A stretch of 60,974 nt of DNA from Planctomycetaceae bacterium (GTDB taxonomy: Bacteria > Planctomycetota > PLA2). Position 1 is the first letter of the stretch; each line of letters begins with the position of its first letter. Under the pieces are notes generated by a model. That model was not told the DNA's origin. It searched no databases and saw only the letters and a program-made list of their open reading frames with translations. Made by a program: the position numbers and the translations under genes. The stretch lies in NCBI GenBank assembly GCA_011525755.1, contig WYBS01000112.1:1-60974 (forward strand). Reading direction: 5' to 3'. This document shows positions 41,894-51,584 of this stretch, one piece after another.

Positions 41894-43291
41894 ATGCGGA
41901 CGTCCTTCGTGATCCTCCTGCTCGCCGCGCTCGCGGGCGCGCAGTCGGCCGACGAGGGCCGCAAAGGCGGGGCCGACGCCCCGGTGGGCGACCTCGCGAA
42001 GCGCAATGCCGCCCTCGAGGACCGGGTGAGAAAGCTCGAGGCCGCGGCCCTGGAGGAGGATGTACGCAACTACCTCGATGCGACGGAAGCGGTGCAGGGC
42101 GGCGACGGGCTCCTCCCCGGCGGCCGCGCGCTGCGCGTGTCCGGGGAGGTCCGGATCCGCTGGGAGGTCCAGGACAACCTCTACTCCCCCGCCGACCCCG
42201 ACGGGGAGCGGAGCTTCAACTTCGCGCACATGCGGACGCGGCTGCGGTTCGACCTCGACGTCCTCGAGAACGTCGCCGCGGTCGTCGAGTTCCAGGACAT
42301 CCGGACGCTCGGCGAGGAGGGGTCCACCACCGCCGACTCGCAGGGGGTGGACCTCAAGCGGGCCGAGATGATCTTCCGGCAGATCCTCGGGGAGCCGCTC
42401 ATGGTCGAGGCGGGCCGCTTCGTCATGGCCTACGGCGACCACCGCCTGATCGGCGACCTCGAGTGGTTCGACCAGGGCCGCACCTACGACGGGATCCGCA
42501 GCCGGTACGGGACGGACGACTTCTGGATCGACGGGTTCTGGGTCGTCGTCCGGCAGACGATCCCCACGGACGACAGCCAGAACTTCGGCGGGCTCTACGG
42601 GCACTGGAAGTGGCTCGAGGCGTACGCGCTGCTGCTCATGGATCACACCGCGCTCGTGGGCGAGGTCGGGACGGGCCACACGGACCTCGTGACGCTCGGC
42701 CTCCGTGCGGCGCGCGAGACCGGGCGCTGGAAGTACACGGCCGAGGCCGCGTTCCAGACCGGCGACGTGCGCGGGGACGACGTCTCCGCGTTCGCCGTCG
42801 CGGTATGGATACGCTACACGCTCGCCGAGACGAGCTGGAAGCCGCAGCTGATCCTCGAGGTCGACTACGCGAGCGGCGACGACGACCCGGCGGACGGCGA
42901 CAACGGCCAGATGCAGACGCTCTTCCCCACGAACCACATGTGGTACGGCTACGCCGACCTCGTCGGGTGGAGCAACATCCTCGATCTCCGGCTCGCGCTC
43001 TCCGCGACGCCCAGGGAGACGATCACGATCACGGTCGAGTACCACCACTTCCGGCGGCCGGAGGATCAGGGCGCGTGGATCAACGCCGGCGGGGCGGTCG
43101 TCCGGCCCGGCGCGATCGGCGTCTCGAACCACCTGGGCGACGAGATCGACTTCACGTTCACGTGGAAGCCCGCGAGGCAGGTCTCGTTCCTGCTCGGCTG
43201 GTCGATCTTCTTCCCGGGCGGCTTCCTCGAGGACACGGGCGATAGCCCGGTCGCGAACTTCGCCTACGTGCAGGGCCGCGTGACGTTCTGA
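41894..43291 (+). CDS. Outer-membrane porin, alginate-export-like
   Basis: The 465-residue protein has a signal peptide (SFVILLLAALAGAQS), a short coiled-coil stretch (GDLAKRNAALEDRVRKLEA) and then a beta-barrel that ends in RVTF, with the terminal Phe used by outer-membrane insertion. LRVSGEVRIRWEVQDNLY and MRTRLRFDLDVLENVAAVVEFQD resemble the alginate-export porin family. The coiled coil may attach to peptidoglycan. It is divergent from the sulfur/RND operon; 141 bases lie between. Its solute is unknown. Confidence 0.8.
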   Translation: MRTSFVILLLAALAGAQSADEGRKGGADAPVGDLAKRNAALEDRVRKLEAAALEEDVRNYLDATEAVQGGDGLLPGGRALRVSGEVRIRWEVQDNLYSPADPDGERSFNFAHMRTRLRFDLDVLENVAAVVEFQDIRTLGEEGSTTADSQGVDLKRAEMIFRQILGEPLMVEAGRFVMAYGDHRLIGDLEWFDQGRTYDGIRSRYGTDDFWIDGFWVVVRQTIPTDDSQNFGGLYGHWKWLEAYALLLMDHTALVGEVGTGHTDLVTLGLRAARETGRWKYTAEAAFQTGDVRGDDVSAFAVAVWIRYTLAETSWKPQLILEVDYASGDDDPADGDNGQMQTLFPTNHMWYGYADLVGWSNILDLRLALSATPRETITITVEYHHFRRPEDQGAWINAGGAVVRPGAIGVSNHLGDEIDFTFTWKPARQVSFLLGWSIFFPGGFLEDTGDSPVANFAYVQGRVTF

Positions 43292-43293
43292 CC

Positions 43294-43315
43294 GGGAGGG
43301 GCTCCGGGGAGGGGG
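43294..43315 (+). other. G-quadruplex-capable tract between convergent genes
   Basis: GGGAGGGGCTCCGGGGAGGG followed by GG has four runs of three or more G separated by one or four bases, the standard quadruplex pattern. It lies just after the porin stop and before the convergent oxidoreductase stop, so it may stall transcription. Confidence 0.4.
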
Positions 43316-43319
43316 CCGC

Positions 43320-44363
43320 TCACCGCGCCTCGAACCGGCGCGGATCGAAGGGCCCCGGCGCGCGGCGGCCGAGGATCACCTGCGCGGCGAGCCTCCCGAC
43401 GGCCCACGCGGAGGTCATCCCGTGGCCGCCGAGCGCGCCGACCCAGAAGAGCCCCTTCACCCTGGGATCGGGGCCGATGACGAACCGCCCGTCCTTCGCG
43501 AAGGTGCGGAGGCACGCCCAGCCCGGCCCGAGCCGCCACTCGCCGAGCATCCCGAAGACGTCGGCGACCTTCCTCGCAAGCTCGTCGCGGCGCGCGGGAT
43601 CGACCTCGGGCTCGGCGGGGGCGTGCGGCTCCGCGTCGCACGGCGAGAGGAGCATCCCGTCCCCCTCGGGACGGAAGTAGACGCCCTTCTCCTCGTTCCA
43701 CACGAAGGGCCACGACCGGCCCTCCGGCCGGTCGATCCCGCCGCGGAAGAGGTGGCGCCGCCTCGGCTCGATCGCGATCCCGTCGCTCCCGGCGAGCTCC
43801 GCCACCTCGCCCGCCCACGCGCCGGCGGCGACAACGAGCGTTCGCGCCGCGATCTTCCGCTTCGTCGTCTCGACGCCCTCGATGCCGCCCCTTGCGGTCC
43901 GGACGGCCGTCACGCGTTCGCCGAAGCGGAACGTGACGCCGCGGCTCCGCGCCCCCTCCACGAAGATCTGCAGGAGCGCCTGCGGATCCACGACCGCGTC
44001 GTCCGGATCGAAGAGCGCGCTACCCTCGAGCCCCTTCACGATCTCGGAGGCGTCGAGCACGCGCGCATTCGGTCCCGCGGCGAGACGCGAGATGCCGCGG
44101 CCGACGATCAACGACCCCGTGCGCCGGATCGAGCCCGGGACGTCGCGGAGCGCGCGCCGCGCCGCCCTCGCGCCGCGCTGGAGGAGCGCGGCGATCTCGG
44201 GGTCGTCGGAGGACTGGCGGAGGAGGCCCGCGTTGCGGCCCGAGGCATGCATGCCGGGCGCGGCCTCCTTCTCGACGACGAGCACGCCGTGAGCGCCCCG
44301 CCGCGCGAGGTGATAGGCGGTCGAGACCCCCGCGAAGCCGGCGCCGACGATGACGGTGTCCAC
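43320..44363 (-). CDS. FAD-dependent amine/glycine-oxidase-like oxidoreductase
   Basis: The 347-residue enzyme starts with the dinucleotide-binding motif TVIVGAGFAGVSTAYHLARRGA and continues with the DAO-family GRNAGLLRQ motif, VDPQALLQIFVEGARSRGV and a late LGGHGMTSAWAVGRLAAQVI. Length and order fit D-amino-acid dehydrogenase/glycine-oxidase-like proteins. Substrate cannot be told. The start is GTG 44363 because the beta strand of the FAD fold begins there and no ATG lies nearby. It is divergent from the secreted protein at 44442. Confidence 0.88.
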   Translation of the reverse strand: MDTVIVGAGFAGVSTAYHLARRGAHGVLVVEKEAAPGMHASGRNAGLLRQSSDDPEIAALLQRGARAARRALRDVPGSIRRTGSLIVGRGISRLAAGPNARVLDASEIVKGLEGSALFDPDDAVVDPQALLQIFVEGARSRGVTFRFGERVTAVRTARGGIEGVETTKRKIAARTLVVAAGAWAGEVAELAGSDGIAIEPRRRHLFRGGIDRPEGRSWPFVWNEEKGVYFRPEGDGMLLSPCDAEPHAPAEPEVDPARRDELARKVADVFGMLGEWRLGPGWACLRTFAKDGRFVIGPDPRVKGLFWVGALGGHGMTSAWAVGRLAAQVILGRRAPGPFDPRRFEAR

Positions 44364-44441
44364 CGCAACGCTATCGTTGCACGCGGTCGAAGAAACGCGC
44401 GGGCAGGAACCGCCGCGCGCACGCGGGTGTCTAATGGGAGC

Positions 44442-46064
44442 ATGCGCGGTCGGCTCGTTGCCTTCGCGCTCATCCTTTGCGTGGCCGTGACCGGCTACGT
44501 GCTCTCGAGCGCGCGCGACGGCAGGACCTCGGGGCGCGCGGCGGGTCCGGAGCCCGAGGCCGCCGAGCTCTTGCTCGCCGAGCCGCCCTCGCCCCCCGCC
44601 GCGCCGGTCGGGGAACCCGTCGCGGAACCGGAGCCCGTCGCGCACGCGGAGACTCTCGCGCCGATGCCCTTGACCGATCCGCCGGGAGCGGGATCGGTCG
44701 TCTGCTTCGTGCGATCGAGCCGCGGCGATCCGGTGCTCGACGCTCTTGTGACGGTCACGCCGCTCGACTTGAAGTCGCCCGCCACCGCGACCCGGCCCGA
44801 CTCCCGGGGCTTCGTCCGCGTCGAGGGCCTGCCCGCGGGCCTCCACCGGCTGGACGTCGCGCATGAGGACTTCGCCGCGCGGTCGCGGCACTTCAGGATC
44901 GCCGACGGCGGCGGCGCGGGTCCGTTCGACATCGTCCTCGTCGCGGGGGGCGCGCTGCGCGTCCGCGTGCTCGGGGCGTACGGGGCTGCGCTCGCGGGAG
45001 AGGACGTCAGGATCTCGCGGGGCGACGACGCGTGGGACGGCGTGGACCTCCGGACGGGCAGGACCGACGCGCTCGGCGAGGTGCTCTTCGAGCACATGCT
45101 GCCGGGCGACTACCGGGTTCGGCGTCCGGGCGAGAAGGGCGTCTCGGAGGAGATGCGCATGGCGACCGTGGTGCCGGGCAAGATCGTCGACATCGTGTTC
45201 GAGATCTCGTGCGGTCTTGCCGGCACCCTTCTCGACCCCGACGGCCGCCCGCTCGCAGGAGCCGTCGTGCGGCTCACGCCCGCGGAGTTCGGCACCGAGG
45301 GCTACCGGAACGTGGAGGCCCGCACGAACGAGGAGGGCGGATTCGAGATGCGCGGGTTCGCCGCGGGCAAGCACCGCCCGAACGTGCAGGTCTTCCTCCG
45401 GCGGCAGGAGGGTGAGCCTCCCCGTCCCGGCTACGTCGTGAGCCTCCCCGTGCTCGAGTTCGCGCCCGGAGAGGTGCGCACGGAGGTGCTGCGGGTCCTC
45501 CCGACGGTGATCTCCGGCCGCATCACCCGCGCGGACACCGGCGAGGCGCTCCGCGGCGAAGAGGTGCAGATCTCGGCCCACGGGGTCGAGGTCCTCGAGG
45601 GCAAGGCGCCCGTGCAGAAGGGCGACCTGAACATGGCATGGGCGGACGACCGCGGCCGGTTCACTTTCACGGGCCTTCCGCCCGGCCACTACCAGATCTG
45701 GGTGTTCCCCATCGGGAACAAGGATCTCTCCCCGCTCACGCGCATCGCCGACTTCACCGCCGGGGGCACGCTCGGCGATGTCGACTTCGCGCTTTTGACC
45801 CGCAAGGTCGGCCGGGTCCGCGTGCGCGTGCTCGAGCCTGACGGAACCGCCGCCACCGGCGTATCGTTCGCCGTCCTCTTCGACGATCGAAGCTCCGTCT
45901 CCCTCAACCCCTCGCGCATCCGGGACGGCACCTATGAGATGGAGGTGGAGGCCGGGGCGCGGCGGATCTCGGCCTACCGGAAGGGGTTCGAGCCTTTGGA
46001 GATCGACGTCCAGGTGCCCCCCGACGGCGTGGCGGAGAAGGAGGTCCGCCTGGTCGCGGAGTAG
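44442..46064 (+). CDS. Secreted or membrane-anchored carboxypeptidase-regulatory-like repeat protein
   Basis: The 540-residue protein has one N-terminal hydrophobic helix (LVAFALILCVAVTGYVLSS), an alanine- and proline-rich linker, then about five Ig-like carboxypeptidase-regulatory domains, each with a turn such as PDSRGFVRVEGLPAGLHRLDV, DALGEVLFEHMLPGDYRV and DDRGRFTFTGLPPGHYQIW. Such arrays are common in Planctomycetota and Myxococcota and act as surface or periplasmic scaffolds. TCTAAT at 44430-44435 is a possible -10 box, with GGGAG as ribosome site. A hairpin follows the stop codon. Function unknown. Confidence 0.82.
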   Translation: MRGRLVAFALILCVAVTGYVLSSARDGRTSGRAAGPEPEAAELLLAEPPSPPAAPVGEPVAEPEPVAHAETLAPMPLTDPPGAGSVVCFVRSSRGDPVLDALVTVTPLDLKSPATATRPDSRGFVRVEGLPAGLHRLDVAHEDFAARSRHFRIADGGGAGPFDIVLVAGGALRVRVLGAYGAALAGEDVRISRGDDAWDGVDLRTGRTDALGEVLFEHMLPGDYRVRRPGEKGVSEEMRMATVVPGKIVDIVFEISCGLAGTLLDPDGRPLAGAVVRLTPAEFGTEGYRNVEARTNEEGGFEMRGFAAGKHRPNVQVFLRRQEGEPPRPGYVVSLPVLEFAPGEVRTEVLRVLPTVISGRITRADTGEALRGEEVQISAHGVEVLEGKAPVQKGDLNMAWADDRGRFTFTGLPPGHYQIWVFPIGNKDLSPLTRIADFTAGGTLGDVDFALLTRKVGRVRVRVLEPDGTAATGVSFAVLFDDRSSVSLNPSRIRDGTYEMEVEAGARRISAYRKGFEPLEIDVQVPPDGVAEKEVRLVAE

Positions 46065-46098
46065 CGGGAAATGGGCCTGATGCCGCGGTTTTTCCCGC
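46064..46098 (+). terminator. Hairpin directly after the repeat-protein gene
   Basis: GCGGGAAA and TTTCCCGC form a perfect 8-bp stem around a 19-base loop, starting at the last base of the stop codon. No T-run follows. It separates the repeat-protein gene from the benzoyl-CoA promoter. Confidence 0.5.
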
Positions 46099-46119
46099 AT
46101 TCCCCACCGCGGGTCGCGG

Positions 46120-46148
46120 TTGCCGACCGAACGATCGTTCGGTACACT
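46120..46148 (+). promoter_or_regulatory. Promoter and TetR-type operator of the benzoyl-CoA operon
   Basis: TTGCCG (46120-46125) and TACACT (46143-46148) are 17 bases apart and match the -35 and -10 consensus at four of six positions each. The spacer holds ACCGAACGATCGTTCGGT (46126-46143), a perfect 18-bp palindrome. Its core fits CNAACGNNCGTTNG, which I recall for the phenylacetyl-CoA-responsive TetR repressor PaaR of Thermus. A repressor here would block polymerase directly. Confidence 0.65.
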
Positions 46149-46167
46149 TCTTGAAGAGCGCAGCGCC

Positions 46168-47220
46168 ATGGCGGAACAGATGCACTCTTGGCAGATGACG
46201 GCGGCCGGGAAGCCGCTGCAGCTCAAGGAAGGCCCGCTCCCCTCCCCTGGGCCGGGCGAGGTCCTCCTCAAGGTCCGAGCCTGCGGGCTGTGCCATACGG
46301 ATGTCGGGTACCTCTACGGCGGCGTCCGGCCGAACGCCCCGCTGCCGCTGACGCTCGGCCACGAGATCGTGGGCGACGCGATCGCGGCCGGGAAGGGCGC
46401 CGAGGACATGGTCGGCAAGACCTTCATCGTGCCCTCGGTGATGCCCTGCGGCGACTGCGACCTCTGCAACCGCGGCCGCGGCAACATCTGCCGCGCCCAG
46501 AAGATGCCCGGCAACGACTTCGAGGGCGGCTTCGCGTCCCACTTCGTCGCGCCGGCGCGCTTCCTCTGCCCCGTGCCGAAGGGGACGCGCGACGTCGAGG
46601 ATCTCGCGATCGTCGCCGACGCGGTCTCGACCGCGTACCAGGCGGTCGCGCGCGCGGGGGCGGAGTACGGGAGCATGGTGGTCGTCGTCGGCGCGGGTGG
46701 CGTCGGCACCTTCGCCGCCCAGAGCGCGAAGGCGAGCGGCGCGCACGTCGCCGCGATCGACGTCGATCCCGTCCGCCTCTCGGCGCTCGGCAAGTACGCG
46801 GACGTGACGCTCAACGCGAAGGAGCTCGACCAGAAGGCGATCCGCCAGGCCGTCACCGCCTACGAGAAGGAGCACCGCCTCCCCGCGTACGGCCGGATCG
46901 TCCTCGAGTGCTCGGGCACGACCGGCGGCCAGGAGACCGCCTACGCGCTCCTCACCTACGACGGCAAGCTGGCCGTCGTGGGCTTCACGCTCGACAAGGT
47001 CAGCGTTCGTCTCTCCAACCTCATGGCGTTCGACGCGACCGCGTTCGGGAACTGGGGCTGCCTGCCGGACCACTTCCCGGCGATCCTGAAGCTCATCGAG
47101 GAAGGCCGGATCGAGCTCAAGCCCTTCCTCGAGCGGCATCCCATGAGCCGCCTGAACGATCTCCTGCGCGAACACGGCCACGCGCGACGCCCCGTCCTCA
47201 TCCCCGATTTCGAGGGTTAA
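46168..47220 (+). CDS. had: 6-hydroxycyclohex-1-ene-1-carbonyl-CoA dehydrogenase
   Basis: The enzyme oxidises the hydratase product of the dienoyl-CoA to the 6-oxo compound using NAD+. The 350-residue zinc alcohol dehydrogenase has GLCHTDVGYLYGG and LGHEIVGD at the catalytic zinc, CGDCDLCNRGRGNIC at the structural zinc, and VVVGAGGVGTFAAQSAKASGA for NAD+. The sequence MHSWQMTAAGKPLQL at the start is typical of Had. I use ATG 46168, downstream of the promoter; the longer frame opening at 46120 would run through the -10 box. It is first of seven genes. Confidence 0.95.
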   Translation: MAEQMHSWQMTAAGKPLQLKEGPLPSPGPGEVLLKVRACGLCHTDVGYLYGGVRPNAPLPLTLGHEIVGDAIAAGKGAEDMVGKTFIVPSVMPCGDCDLCNRGRGNICRAQKMPGNDFEGGFASHFVAPARFLCPVPKGTRDVEDLAIVADAVSTAYQAVARAGAEYGSMVVVVGAGGVGTFAAQSAKASGAHVAAIDVDPVRLSALGKYADVTLNAKELDQKAIRQAVTAYEKEHRLPAYGRIVLECSGTTGGQETAYALLTYDGKLAVVGFTLDKVSVRLSNLMAFDATAFGNWGCLPDHFPAILKLIEEGRIELKPFLERHPMSRLNDLLREHGHARRPVLIPDFEG

Positions 47221-47222
47221 CC

Positions 47223-48320
47223 ATGCTCAAGAACCACGAACTGGTCCCGAACCACGAGTTCAAGCTGATCCGGTACGAGCGCCGGCCGCTGAAGAGGCCG
47301 TCGGGCGAGACGGTCCCGGGCCTCTTCAACGCCTGGATCGTCATGGACAACCCGAAGCAGCTCAACTCCTACACCACGGACATGGTGAAGGAGGTGATCC
47401 TCGCCTTCCGCCGCGCGTCGCTCGAGCGCGACGTCGTCTGCGCCGTCTTCACGGCGACGGGCGACCGCGCCTTCTGCACCGGCGGCAACACCGCGGAGTA
47501 CGCCGAGGTCTACGCGGGGCGCCCGCTCGAGTACCGCCAGTACATGCGGCTCTTCAACGACATGGTGACGGCGATCCTCGAGTGCGACAAGCCGGTGATC
47601 AACCGGGTCAACGGCATCCGCGTCGCGGGCGGCCAGGAGATCGGCATGGCGTGCGACTTCACGGTCGCCGCCGACACCGCGGCGTTCGGGCAGGCGGGAC
47701 CGAAGCACGGCTCGGCGCCCGACGGCGGGTCGACCGACTTCCTCCCCCTCTACGTCGGCTTCGCGCGCGCGATGGAGAGCTGCACGCTCTGCGAGCAGTG
47801 GACGGCCTACGAGGCCTACCAGTACGGCCTCCTGAACGACGTCGTCCCGGTGCTGCGCGAGGGGCAGAAGTTCATCCCGAACCCGCAGGTCGTGACCGAC
47901 CGCTGGATCGACGAGATGGGCAAGATCGTCTACGGCAAGCTGAAGAGCGGCGACGCGCTGCGCGAGGCGAAGGAGCGCATGCAGAAGTGCGAGGTCGACC
48001 TCTCGCGGCTGGACGCGAAGGTCGAGGAGCTCGCCTGGAAGCTCGCGCTGACGATGCCCGACTGCACCACGAAGACGATCGAGTCGCTCCGGAAGCACAA
48101 GCTCGAGCACTGGCACCGGAACCGGGAGAGCAACCGCGCCTGGCTCGCGCTCAACATGGCGACCGAGGCGAAGGCCGGCTTCCCCGCCTTCCACTTCGGC
48201 CCGAAGGGCAGCCGCGAGGTCGACTTCCTCCTCCTGCGCCGCCGCCTCGCCGAGGGGCGCCCCTTCGACGACGAGCTGATCCGCGAGATCATGCCGCGGG
48301 CGAAGGAGCCCGTGTCGTGA
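47223..48320 (+). CDS. oah: 6-oxocyclohex-1-ene-1-carbonyl-CoA hydrolase
   Basis: Oah adds water and opens the ring to 3-hydroxypimelyl-CoA. The 365-residue crotonase-family protein has GDRAFCTGGNTAEYAEVY (CoA and oxyanion region), NGIRVAGGQEIGMACDFTVAAD and AFGQAGPKHGSAPDGGSTDFL, all characteristic. The C-terminal third (HWHRNRESNRAWLALNMATEAKAGF) is specific to ring-opening hydrolases. It starts two bases after the had stop. No 3-hydroxypimelyl-CoA dehydrogenase is adjacent, unless the nearby SDR serves. Confidence 0.95.
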   Translation: MLKNHELVPNHEFKLIRYERRPLKRPSGETVPGLFNAWIVMDNPKQLNSYTTDMVKEVILAFRRASLERDVVCAVFTATGDRAFCTGGNTAEYAEVYAGRPLEYRQYMRLFNDMVTAILECDKPVINRVNGIRVAGGQEIGMACDFTVAADTAAFGQAGPKHGSAPDGGSTDFLPLYVGFARAMESCTLCEQWTAYEAYQYGLLNDVVPVLREGQKFIPNPQVVTDRWIDEMGKIVYGKLKSGDALREAKERMQKCEVDLSRLDAKVEELAWKLALTMPDCTTKTIESLRKHKLEHWHRNRESNRAWLALNMATEAKAGFPAFHFGPKGSREVDFLLLRRRLAEGRPFDDELIREIMPRAKEPVS

Positions 48321-48357
48321 GCCGCCGCCCCCGGACCCCCTGCGCGGAGACCCTCCG

Positions 48358-49107
48358 ATGAGCCTCGCGGTCCTTCGCCGCGGCGACACCTGCGAGCTGA
48401 AGCTCTCGGCGCCGCCCGGCAACGTCATCGACAGGGCGCTCTGCGCGAGCCTCCTCTCCGCGATCCGCGAGGAGGGCCGCGACCGCCACCTGAAGGCGTT
48501 CGTCCTCTCCGCGGAGGGCAAGCACTTCTCCTACGGCGCGAGCGTGCCCGACCACGTGAAGGGGAAGATGGAGGAGTTCCTCCCCGCCTTCCACGGCGTC
48601 TTCCACGCGCTCATGGAGTGCTCCGTGCCCGCCGTCGCCGCCGTGCGCGGCCTCTGCCTCGGCGGCGCGTTCGAGCTCGTCTCGTTCGCGCCGTTCGTGG
48701 TCGCGGAGCGGAGCGCGGCGTTCGCGGTGCCCGAGATCACGCTCGGCGTCTTCCCGCCGGTCGCCTGCCTCACGCTGCCGTGGAAGCTCGGCGGCGCCCG
48801 CGCGGAGGACCTGATCCTCACCGGGCGGCGCATCACCGCCGACGAGGCGAAGGCCATGGGACTTGTGAACGTGCTCTGCGGCGACGGCGAGCTCGACGCG
48901 GCCGTCGAGCGCCTGCTCGACGAGCAGATCCGCCCGAAGTCCGCGGCGGTGCTGCGCCTCGTCACCCGCCTCGCGCGCAAGGGGCTCCTCGACCGGCTGC
49001 CGGAGCTCGAGCGCGCCTATATCGACGACCTCATGCAGCTGCGCGACGCGAACGAGGGCATCGACGCCTTCCTCGCGAAGCGGAAGCCCCAGTGGGAGGA
49101 CCGATGA
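48358..49107 (+). CDS. dch: Cyclohexa-1,5-diene-1-carbonyl-CoA hydratase
   Basis: Dch hydrates the product of benzoyl-CoA reductase to 6-hydroxycyclohex-1-ene-1-carbonyl-CoA. The 249 residues are a single crotonase fold with [13 protein letters not shown] (first oxyanion strand), [22 protein letters not shown], and [21 protein letters not shown]. The SYGASVxxH motif is the Dch signature. Its TGA overlaps the bcrC ATG (ATGA), so translation is coupled to the reductase. Confidence 0.94.
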   Translation: MSLAVLRRGDTCELKLSAPPGNVIDRALCASLLSAIREEGRDRHLKAFVLSAEGKHFSYGASVPDHVKGKMEEFLPAFHGVFHALMECSVPAVAAVRGLCLGGAFELVSFAPFVVAERSAAFAVPEITLGVFPPVACLTLPWKLGGARAEDLILTGRRITADEAKAMGLVNVLCGDGELDAAVERLLDEQIRPKSAAVLRLVTRLARKGLLDRLPELERAYIDDLMQLRDANEGIDAFLAKRKPQWEDR

Positions 49108-50264
49108 ACGTCTTCGACGCGTGGAAGGGGAAGCCCCTCGACGAGGCGATCCTCGAATGCCGGGAGCTCTACGAGGACGCGTCGTACCCGACCGTGCGCC
49201 GCTGGCGCGAGGCGGGCGGCAAGGTCCTCGGGCACTTCCAGGTCTACTTCCCGGAGGAGCTCGCGCACGCCGCGGGACTTCTCCCCGTGAAGGTCCGCGG
49301 CGCGACGGTCGACGCCATGCAGGCGGAGTCGCGCTTCGGCTCCTACCTCTGTTCGATCCTGAAGACGTCGCTCGAGCTCGCGATCTCGAAGCGCCTCGAG
49401 CTCGACCTCTTCGTGAGCCACCCGATCTGCGACGCGGCGCGGAACCTCGCCGCGGTCTTCGCCAGGAACACGAGCTACCCCTGCCAGATCCTCTACCTCC
49501 CGCAGAACGCGAACTCGAAGCACGCGGCGACCTATCTCGCGGGCGAGTACCGCCGGCTGCTGGGCGATATCGAGGGGGTCCGGGGGCAGAAGGTCACGGA
49601 CGAGGCGCTCCGGCGCTCGATCAAGGTCTTCAACCGCAACCGCGCGCTCCTCCGCGAGCTCTACGAGCTCCGGCGCGACGCCCCGTGGCTCGTCGCCGCG
49701 GACGAGGCCTACGTCCTCACGGGCCTCGCGGGCATCCTCCCGCGGGAGGAGCACAACGATCTCCTCCAGTGGATCCTGCCCGAGCTGCGCACGCGCCCGG
49801 GCCGGCAGCAGGACAGGATCCGCGTCGTCTTCGAAGGCGGGTTCTGCGAGCAGCCGCCGCTCGATCTCATCCGCATGATCGGGCAATCCTGCTACCTCGT
49901 CGACGACGACCTCCTGATCGGGCTCCGCTGGATCACGTCGGACGTCCCGGCGGAGGGGGATCCCGTCGCGGCGCTCGCGGAGTCCTACCTCGAGCGCTCC
50001 TCCTACAGCCCCGTGCAGCACGACCTCAGGAAGCCCAAGGAGAAGATGCTCCTCGAGCGCATCCGGGAGTCCCGCGCGGACGCCGCGATCCTCGCCGCCG
50101 CCAAGATGTGCGAGCCGGGCCTCGAGGAGCAGGTCGCCTACACCCGCGCGCTCGACGAGCACAAGGTCCCCTACTTCGTCACCGAGTTCCAGGAGACGAT
50201 GACGAGCTTCGACCAGCTGGAGATCCAGCTGGAGACGTTCGTCGAGAACCTCCTCTTCGCCTGA
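49104..50264 (+). CDS. bcrC: Class I benzoyl-CoA reductase subunit C
   Basis: One of two subunits that bind benzoyl-CoA and a [4Fe-4S] cluster in the ATP-dependent reductase. The 386-residue protein belongs to the HgdB/FldC family: [59 protein letters not shown] and a late [27 protein letters not shown]. Length fits BcrC (about 384). ATGA overlap with dch. Confidence 0.95.
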   Translation: MNVFDAWKGKPLDEAILECRELYEDASYPTVRRWREAGGKVLGHFQVYFPEELAHAAGLLPVKVRGATVDAMQAESRFGSYLCSILKTSLELAISKRLELDLFVSHPICDAARNLAAVFARNTSYPCQILYLPQNANSKHAATYLAGEYRRLLGDIEGVRGQKVTDEALRRSIKVFNRNRALLRELYELRRDAPWLVAADEAYVLTGLAGILPREEHNDLLQWILPELRTRPGRQQDRIRVVFEGGFCEQPPLDLIRMIGQSCYLVDDDLLIGLRWITSDVPAEGDPVAALAESYLERSSYSPVQHDLRKPKEKMLLERIRESRADAAILAAAKMCEPGLEEQVAYTRALDEHKVPYFVTEFQETMTSFDQLEIQLETFVENLLFA

Positions 50265-50274
50265 GACGGATGCC

Positions 50275-51582
50275 ATGCAGAAACCTCCCCCCGCGCCCCC
50301 CACCATCCTCGGCCGCGGCAACGCCGAAGGCGCGAAGCTCGTGCGCCGCTGGTTCGAGGAGCTCGACGCCACCGCCCGGGCCGGCGGCCCCTCCGCGTAC
50401 GTCTTCGTCATGGGGTCGTTCGCCGAGGTGCTCCGCTGCTTCGACCTCCCGCTCGTCCTGCCGGAGATCAACTCGATCCAGACGGCCGTGCGCCACGTCG
50501 CGCACGAGTACCTGAACGAGGCGGAGGACTACGGATTCAGCCCCGACATCTGCGGCTACGTGAAGGCCGACGTCGCGGTGCAGCTGCGGCGCGGCGAGCA
50601 CCCGATGGGCCGGATCCCGCGGCCCGCGCTCGCCGTGCTCACGAACGCCTGTAACACCTACGTGAAGTGGGCGGAGATCTGGGAGCGGATGCACAAGACG
50701 CGCGTCTTCACGCTCGACATCCCGGGCACGCGCGCGGCGGACCGCAAGAGCCCGCCCGGCAGCAGCTCGTTCGAGAACGACCGCCGCTACGTGGAGGGCC
50801 AGATCCGGGAGCTCATCGCGCTCTGCGAGGAGATCACGGGGAAGAAGTTCGACATCGACCGTTTGCGCCGCCACCTGGGGTGGTCGAACGAGATGAACGA
50901 GGCGTGGGCGAGGATCCTCGAGCTGAACCGCGGGAAGCCGTCCGTCTTCAACGCGCTCACCGACGGCACCATCTACCTCGGCGTCTCGAACGCGCTCCGC
51001 GCCACCGAGGAGGGCGCCAGGTACTTCCGCGAGCTCGCGGAGGAGCTCGCGCTGAAGAGGGCGCAGGGCATCGGGACGGTCACGGAGGAGAAGTACCGGC
51101 TCATCTTCGTCGGCGTCCCCTGCTACCCGATCTTCCGGCGCTTCAACGAGCTCTTCACGGAGTGGGGCGGCAGCTTCGTCTGCTCGACCTACCTCTGGTT
51201 CGCGTCGGGCGGCGCGAACCGCGGCTTCCGGTTCGACCTCGACCGCCCCATCGAGAGCCTCGCCGAGGGATCGCTGCTCTCGGTCCGCGACGCGATGGAC
51301 TCGATGTTCCTGAACGACCGCGTGACGGAGGAGATGATCGAGGAGTTCGGGATCGACGGGGTCGTCTACCACCCGATCAAGAGCTGCCGCACGGTCTCGA
51401 CCGGGCTCGCCGACGGCCGGCGGGCGCTGATGGAGAGGAAGGACGTGGCGACGCTCTTCCTCGAGTCCGACATGATGGACCGGCGCGTCGTCTCGGAGGC
51501 GCAGATGAAGAACCGCGCCGACGCGTTCTTCGAGGGGCTCGCCGCGCGCCGGCAGCGCGAGGCGGCGGCCGCGGGAGGCTAG
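50275..51582 (+). CDS. bcrB: Class I benzoyl-CoA reductase subunit B
   Basis: The 435-residue partner of BcrC, also HgdB-like: [78 protein letters not shown], and the late [28 protein letters not shown] with cluster-ligand Cys. It forms the active-site dimer with BcrC. Length matches BcrB (about 430). It begins 10 bases after bcrC and ends two bases before bcrA. Confidence 0.95.
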   Translation: MQKPPPAPPTILGRGNAEGAKLVRRWFEELDATARAGGPSAYVFVMGSFAEVLRCFDLPLVLPEINSIQTAVRHVAHEYLNEAEDYGFSPDICGYVKADVAVQLRRGEHPMGRIPRPALAVLTNACNTYVKWAEIWERMHKTRVFTLDIPGTRAADRKSPPGSSSFENDRRYVEGQIRELIALCEEITGKKFDIDRLRRHLGWSNEMNEAWARILELNRGKPSVFNALTDGTIYLGVSNALRATEEGARYFRELAEELALKRAQGIGTVTEEKYRLIFVGVPCYPIFRRFNELFTEWGGSFVCSTYLWFASGGANRGFRFDLDRPIESLAEGSLLSVRDAMDSMFLNDRVTEEMIEEFGIDGVVYHPIKSCRTVSTGLADGRRALMERKDVATLFLESDMMDRRVVSEAQMKNRADAFFEGLAARRQREAAAAGG

Positions 51583-51584
51583 CG

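Noticed and set aside
46120-46167. TTG at 46120 as start of the dehydrogenase gene
   Set aside because: It would translate through the -10 box and operator; Had homologues begin near the ATG at 46168.
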